From the NCBI GenBank assembly GCA_025331435.1, contig JAIWNI010000067.1:1-64000 (forward strand): a DNA stretch of 64,000 nucleotides, written 5' to 3'. The first letter of the stretch is position 1; every line of letters starts with the position of its first letter. This document shows, one piece after another, positions 58,537 to 64,000 of the stretch. The translations under genes and the position numbers were made by a program. This DNA is from Choanephora cucurbitarum. Lineage: Eukaryota > Mucoromycota > Mucoromycetes > Mucorales > Choanephoraceae. Under the pieces are notes generated by a model. That model did not search any database and was not told the origin of the DNA. It worked only from the letters and a program-made list of their open reading frames with translations.

Positions 58537-59708
58537 TCATTCTTCTTTGAACCAGAGTAATGCATCTTTAGTTTCCTCAAACACCATAAAAGTAACTGCA
58601 TTTGCAGGTGCGACTTTTATGAGAGTAGGCCCTAAGCCTTTATACAGACTAGCAAACCCTTCTTTTCTTACGACCGATTTCAAGTATGACCACCAAGAAG
58701 AAGAGGTCGTACTTCTTTCCATCTGTAACCGCTTTCTAACCAAATCAAATGGGTAAACTGCCATTTTACTAGTCAATCCAGACAGCGCCCCACTCAGCAT
58801 GTCATGTGTCGGCTTGTAGTGAGAAGATAAAACTTGATCGTTCTAGTATATAGAATTTAGACAACATTTAGACTAATTCTTTTTCGTTTCATGTTCCTCT
58901 TACTCTTAATTTTTTGAAACCTTTAGCAAACATATCATATGTTGAAAACAAGAAGCCCATATAAGGCATGATTTGAATGATGGTAGGCCATAAACCACGA
59001 TAAAATCCATATATGCCTTCGCCTTTGTAGATATCAAGCATGGCTTTTGTAACACTTGTGTACTATGAAGCAACTTTCAGTCGCCATGGTTACAATGTAC
59101 ATTTGATTTGTTACCTTTTCTGATCCTCCTTGTCCTGCAAACCGAGTTCGGAGTAGGTCGAATGGATAGGTAGATGCAGTGGCTATGCAACCTGCAATCA
59201 TACCGCACCCAAATGTGTTTAAGGCATTTGGAAGCCTATGCTTCTTGTCTATTAATTCAATACCCTGTTCTAACTCCTTATAGGCCCAAAACTCCACTGC
59301 GCTGTATGATAAGTAAAGATACTCTGCCGGCATATTTCCTTTGTAAAGACCCTGTTTCGATATGGTCAATATATTTTTTTTGGGAGGAAAGTAGAACATA
59401 CTCTAATGCCTTCTTCTCTTAAGATGGTTAACAAAGACTGATGTATATTTGGATATTTGACACTGCTTCCTGCTTTCTGTCTGAATCCAAACTGGGTTCG
59501 GTGTGTTTGTAGTTGCATTCGAATCTTCACAACATCTAAAGGTGCAATCACAGCTCTTATTTTTTTATTTGCTTACAATTCGTTCAATTCTAAAGCATGT
59601 CATGGCTTTGCTTTCATTTCTATCTTACCTAGAAACAACACCAGCCATACCTCCGCAGAAGGCTAACTCGCGACTTGAAAGATTGGCATCGGTTACATAA
59701 GAAGGCAT
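58537..59708 (-). CDS. TPC1: Mitochondrial carrier, thiamine pyrophosphate type
   Basis: Five exons (59708-59629, 59555-59402, 59351-59115, 59062-58904, 58842-58537) sum to 936 bp, 311 residues, all in phase. Three mitochondrial-carrier repeats each carry the P-x-(D/E)-x-x-(K/R) signature: PLDVVKIR, PFDLLRTR and PFDLVRKR. Matching G-rich helices (EEGIRGLYKGNMP, GEGIYGFYRGLWP, KEGFASLYKGLGP) follow each signature. The sequence GGMAGVVSRAVIAPLDVVKI and the overall pattern resemble the thiamine pyrophosphate carrier Tpc1, which imports ThPP into the matrix. Carrier identity is certain; substrate is by resemblance only, since CoA and ADP/ATP-type carriers of this subgroup look alike. Confidence 0.85.
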
Positions 59709-62192
59709 TGCAAATTTAAGAAAAAAAAAGAAGAATTGACGTAAGAAAGTAGCAAGTATTATGCGCTCAAATTGACGCATGAAGGTATTTTAACTTCAGC
59801 CATTTTCTTTTTGCTTGAGATGCTGATCATTTCTTTTGTTGAGCAAATGATACCTTACATTAATGGAATTGAATCTATAGAGTTTGAGATATCATCGAAT
59901 GCATATGGAGATATTCTACGTTGAGCTCTCTTCGTAGATGACTTGGAGCATACCTCATACTAACTTTAGTGCCCAAACATTAAGATTGACCCCTTCGATA
60001 TGAAAATAATTTAAAAAACAAGAAAATAATCTTTGAAGTAAAAGGTTTTCAACACATCCAAAAACGTCCTGTTCTTGATACTTTTTCTTACTTGCGTACG
60101 TGATAACTGAAGTTGTTCACACTCGTCTTCGTCGTTTAATGTTCATAGAAAATAAGTCTATAGCAAAAAGGGAGGGATGCTACTAACAATATTATTTAGT
60201 TAATAATACAGATTTAATCATCTGTTTGGTGTAAGAAATACTATGCTTTATTTCTTTGTTGATACATGTTGTCAATCTAAATCACCAAGGTACTAGCAAT
60301 TCTCTATTTGAAGAGGCAATGTATAGTCAGATATGCGCTTTACTTTGTGAGCAAGTTTGTTTTTCATGCACACTGAAGCTTAACTGGGATGATCCACAAC
60401 TACTTTTATTGTATAGGGCAACAGAAATATATGTTATTTTCTTCTTCCTAGACTCAGAAAGTGAATAAGCATCTTATAGAGTAATACACTGGAATGTTTG
60501 ATGTCACAGCCAAGTCTTCACTGCTTATTTGGCAGGAGATTTGGTATTGCTCCAGAATTCAAGATATTTAATGTTTTATCTGAAGGTAATGTTAATTGAG
60601 GTCTTATCTGAATTAAAAGTAACACTGAAGTTGTTCTGCTTGTATAGTAATGCCAGAGTCATAAAGTTGGCCTGCTATGAGAAAATTGCCTAGAAATAGA
60701 TAGTACAAGATGTGACTGAAGATCAGACATTGTGTATCATGGACCAAGTCTTTTCTCATCACCAAATCAAAGAGTAAAAGTAGACGCATATTTTATTTAG
60801 TCAAAGAAAAGATTTCTTGGTTTACATATAATAAACTTAGTTGAGTATTAGTTGCAGTTTGCTGATGTTTTTCTATTATTGCTTGTTATAAAACACTCAC
60901 CCATACGACAGCATTAATACAAGTATTGCAGCTCGAGTACGTCAAAGCTTTATGCTTTGTCTCGTTATTGCTTTCTTGTTGAGAAAGCTGAAATAAGTCT
61001 TCAAAGATAGCGGCATTGAATATAACAGTTTTAACGTCCTGTCTTCTTGAAACCGATAAGATTTCCAGATTTGCTTTTGCTCGCTAGAAGACATATTGCC
61101 GTTGAATGCAAGAGATTGATTCGTCTACTTAAAATGCTTCGAATTCGATCAGAACTTTCTTCAAGTTCCTAGGCCTTCCCATATTCCTTAATTATTTCTT
61201 TTTGTCTCCACATATCGCATTTTTATCTTGCAGGTTCTCCTGCTCTCTGTTCTGTACATCTTACCTTATGCTTTAGGCTAACCAAAAATAACTGTACAAC
61301 TTGTTTCAAAGTATTCATTTTTAAACCTCAGGACATTCTCCTTCATCTATATCAAACAATCACGCAAATCTTACTATTGAAACCGCATTAAGTTCTCATT
61401 AACCAATTTAAGCAAATGGTTTGCTTGTTCTTTTATGTTTTGTTGTTTTAAGCCAAAATAACCCCAACTCATGGAGGGAATACTTTTACAGGATTAACCT
61501 TCGTTATATTGAAAAAAGGTTAAAAAACCAAAATAAATCAGCATCATATTCGTAAAATAATAAAACGCTTGCATAACGCCTTTTCTTTTTTCTTTGCTCT
61601 ATCTTTCACATTGTACTCACTCAATTTGCAGTTACTAACGCTTTATGTTTGTAAACTCGTATTCAATTCAACAAAGAGAAAGATATATTTTTTTGGATCA
61701 GAAGTAGCTGCAACCACTTCAGAACTTTTGCTTCAAAGCAGAACTAAATAGCAAGAGACTATTGCTTTCTAGAATGTCGAATCCAAACAATCCCTAAATT
61801 ATAAATATAAGTATGCAGATAAAGAGAAACAACAAGCTTAGCAATCTTCTACTCATTCACGTTTATAATCATAAAAATTGATAGTGCAGCGTTTCATATA
61901 GTATACCAGCCATGGGACATTGCTTTTCAATATCGTTATGAGACTAATTCCCTTGTTTAGTCCGGCTCAATCTTACAGAAGAAATTAAAGTAGTTGGTCT
62001 CGAATAAAGTTAGTTGTTAATGGTTTGAATGCTTCAATAATGAACTTTGTAGATGAATATTAGAAGCCAAAAATTATGTCTACAATTTATTACCGAATTC
62101 CGAAAATCCGGCAATGTCCGACCAAAATTCGGTCCGGACCATAAAATTTTACTAACAGGACTAAACAAAATTACTGGCTCAATTTACAAGAA
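59709..62192. other. Gene-poor region between carrier and tRNA
   Basis: No supported gene. Near 62090-62150 a short segment with repeated CCGAAAA/TCCGG and ACCAAAATTCGGT words could be the edge of an element inserted upstream of the tRNA. The first 150 bp should contain the carrier promoter. Confidence 0.4.
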
Positions 62193-62265
62193 GCGGGTAT
62201 AGCTCAGCTGGGAGAGCGTTAGACTGAAGATCTAAAGGTCAGGTGTTCGATCCACCTTAGCCGCA
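62193..62265 (+). tRNA. tRNA-Phe (GAA)
   Basis: A 73-nt cloverleaf without intron: acceptor GCGGGTA/TAGCCGC with discriminator A, D-stem GCTC/GAGC, anticodon stem TTAGA/TCTAA with anticodon GAA at 62226-62228, T-stem AGGTG/CACCT with loop TTCGATC. One acceptor pair (position 5-68) is G-G; otherwise all stems pair. A T7 run at 62275-62281 can terminate RNA polymerase III. The mismatch leaves some doubt about function. Confidence 0.92.
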
Positions 62266-62274
62266 AAGTTATTA

Positions 62275-62281
62275 TTTTTTT
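62275..62281 (+). terminator. Pol III terminator of tRNA-Phe
   Basis: Seven consecutive T ten bases past the tRNA end. Confidence 0.7.
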
Positions 62282-62449
62282 ATTTTTTCCTGGTGGTTAA
62301 AGTTACATGTTGTCACTTGACAAAGGATAGTTTTTGCAGTAACTTGTAAAAGAGAATCAAAGAGATATAACAGAGCAATCAGGCAGCAAGGTTATATGTA
62401 ATGAGCACCACGTTGTTTAGGTAACGAACCGTAAAGTAAAGTAAGATAA

Positions 62450-63980
62450 AAGAATAAAGAAATATAAAGAAGAGATGTAATAAGAGAATACAATGATCTG
62501 TAACAAGTATCAAGGGAACTAATCAAATAAGTGGATTTAGGTAGTGAATATATGTCAAACTACAACCAAGTGTAAAGTAAATAAGATAGATAATAGTTAA
62601 GTTTATTGATAAGAAATGTTAAAGAGTTTATATACTATTCTAAAAGAAGTCATGTTGGACTTGCAAACTAATAATTTAAACAGTCAAGTTAATGAGTCAT
62701 CATGTAATGGATTATTAATACATGTTCAAAAGTTCTAACCATTATAAATGGAGAGTTAGAGAAGGATTCTAAGAATTTGTTGTGTAATGAAAGATCAAGA
62801 GGAGCTGTCAAATGAGTTGAATACCAATTAGGAAATACAGAGTTGGATTCAAAGCAGCGAAAAGAAGTCAGAAAACAATTGAGTACTCGAAAATTCCTGT
62901 GGGTAACAATATGTTAAACGCATCAGGTCCTAAGTTGCCCGACTGTAGCAATTTGTATATAGAGGAAGAAAGCTTCTAATAGTAGAGAGGAGAAAATTGA
63001 AAATATGATATTCAGACAGCATGCGTGTAGATAATGGATATTAGATGTCTGAGTAAATAAAAATAATTTAAGGGAACTCAAACAGGAGCAATAAAATAGA
63101 TAGTAGACCAACGAAGTCTTAAAAGATTTCTGGAGTAAAAAGTCAAATGTATGAGTAAGTAGAAGATTTAAGTACTATAAGCAAAAAGCTCAATTTGTAA
63201 AAAAAAAAAAAAAAGCATGGAGCTTGTAGTGTTGAACTGATGAATTGTTACTTATGTTAATACGAAACATATCTACTAAAGTCATTCCCGACATGGAGTG
63301 CTCTTTACATTCAACAAGAAGGCAGGTATCATTAGCAAAATGATTTTCTTTTGCGGTGAATAAAGCAAACAACTCATAGCAAAGTAAAAAGGACTCTAGC
63401 GTATTTCAATCTATATCTTGTAAACAGTAGAAATGAAATAAGGCGAACCATAAACAGCAGGATTGAACCAGAAACTTGGTTGAATCCACTGATTATGTCG
63501 CTTGGAGGGAATTTATTAGACACACCAGTTAGCTTCAAAGCGAATGCGCAAGACAACTAATCTAGATTTCTTTTTAAATCAACTGCTTTGCATATATAAA
63601 GAGTCTGTTCATAATAATAGCCAAATTATATCTGATGTATTTTGTTGACTTGCGACAAGGAAAATGTATTTGCATACCTTCAAAGAACAATAGTAGACAA
63701 TTTCATTGTTTAGATACAGAAATGTAAATTTCAGTCTAACAGAAGCAAAAGAAAACAGGATGATTCATTTATTTACAATGATAAGATAGGAGAGTGGGGA
63801 GGAGAGGGTGTTGCTTGGTATTTACGTTAATATGTATATGTGCATGTATCAATAAAATACAGTTGTATATATGAGGTATCGACCCTGCTAATAAATAAAT
63901 TTGACCCACATTTTTTTTTGTTTAAAACTAGCCAGTTCTTCTTTTTTAGTGGAATATTATATTTTCTTTGTTTCGATAAG
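62450..63980 (-). pseudogene. Probable decayed LINE reverse transcriptase
   Basis: Short minus-strand frames resemble LINE RT pieces: VSNKFPPSDIISGFNQVSG (63556-63374), NHFANDTCLLVEC (63372-63190; compare the F-A-D-D catalytic box, with the first Asp now Asn), and FPNWYSTHLTAPLDLSLHNK near 62850-62770. They lie in the order expected for one minus-strand element, with many stops. The identification rests on short words, so edges and even the call are uncertain. Confidence 0.4.
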
Positions 63981-64000
63981 GTCGCAAGCATTCAGTTTTG

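Noticed and set aside
60256..60468. 70-codon open frame in the gene-poor right part
   Set aside because: No recognisable domain, no splice partners and no start context that would distinguish it from chance.

Overview
The window looks like nuclear DNA of a Mucoromycota fungus, most likely Mucorales (Rhizopus/Mucor-like). The reasons are AT-rich sequence, many short introns of about 50-60 bp with GTAAGT donors and TTAG/ATAG acceptors, ordinary fungal housekeeping genes, and repeat and gene families that I recognise from Mucorales (F-box clones, Tc1/IS630-like and CACTA transposons, LINE and Ty3 debris, lineage-specific multi-exon families). No database search was run. Exon coordinates come from reading splice sites and checking reading phase by hand, so edges may be off by a base.

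Layout. 0-9 kb is a repeat-rich accessory zone: a 266-bp satellite array (12-968), a decayed endonuclease/exonuclease/phosphatase (EEP) domain with a terminal-type hairpin, a broken OTU-protease gene, a lineage-specific gene interrupted by two DNA transposons (a shrunken Tc1-like element and a 168-bp MITE), and a LINE 3' end. 8.5-20 kb is a gene island: a TMEM128-like membrane protein (-), an 11-exon SEN1/senataxin helicase (+) and a 7-exon ARS2/SERRATE (-), the last two tail to tail. 21.4-26.3 kb is a structurally complete CACTA (EnSpm) transposon with a TAT target duplication and two genes. 28.2-30.7 kb holds Ty3/gypsy debris including an open gag. 31-37.6 kb is genic: an F-box protein, CWC24, peroxisomal 3-ketoacyl-CoA thiolase with a PTS2 signal, and a bZIP factor that becomes membrane-anchored (ATF6-like) once its introns are read. 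38.6-44.2 kb is again transposon-rich: a dead IS630/Tc1-like transposase, a 322-bp MITE, a 141-bp perfect inverted repeat, a 5-exon lineage-specific gene whose first exon is in open frame with a transposase helix-turn-helix fragment, and a second copy of the terminal hairpin. 45-54.5 kb is genic: a secreted Thr-rich repeat protein, QCR9, NUBPL/IND1, ERD1-like EXS protein and protein kinase C. 54.5-64 kb is gene-poor, with a thiamine-pyrophosphate-type mitochondrial carrier, a tRNA-Phe(GAA) and a probable decayed LINE.

Functional themes. SEN1, ARS2 and CWC24 all act on nuclear RNA (termination, cap-linked RNA fate, splicing). QCR9, NUBPL and the carrier are mitochondrial. Thiolase is peroxisomal beta-oxidation. 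PKC and the membrane bZIP are signalling proteins for cell-wall and ER stress. The most unusual material is the pair of lineage-specific multi-exon genes at 4.5-6.8 kb and 41.9-43.1 kb, both embedded in transposons and carrying D...E-x(1-2)-K patterns, and the intact CACTA element with a divergent accessory gene.
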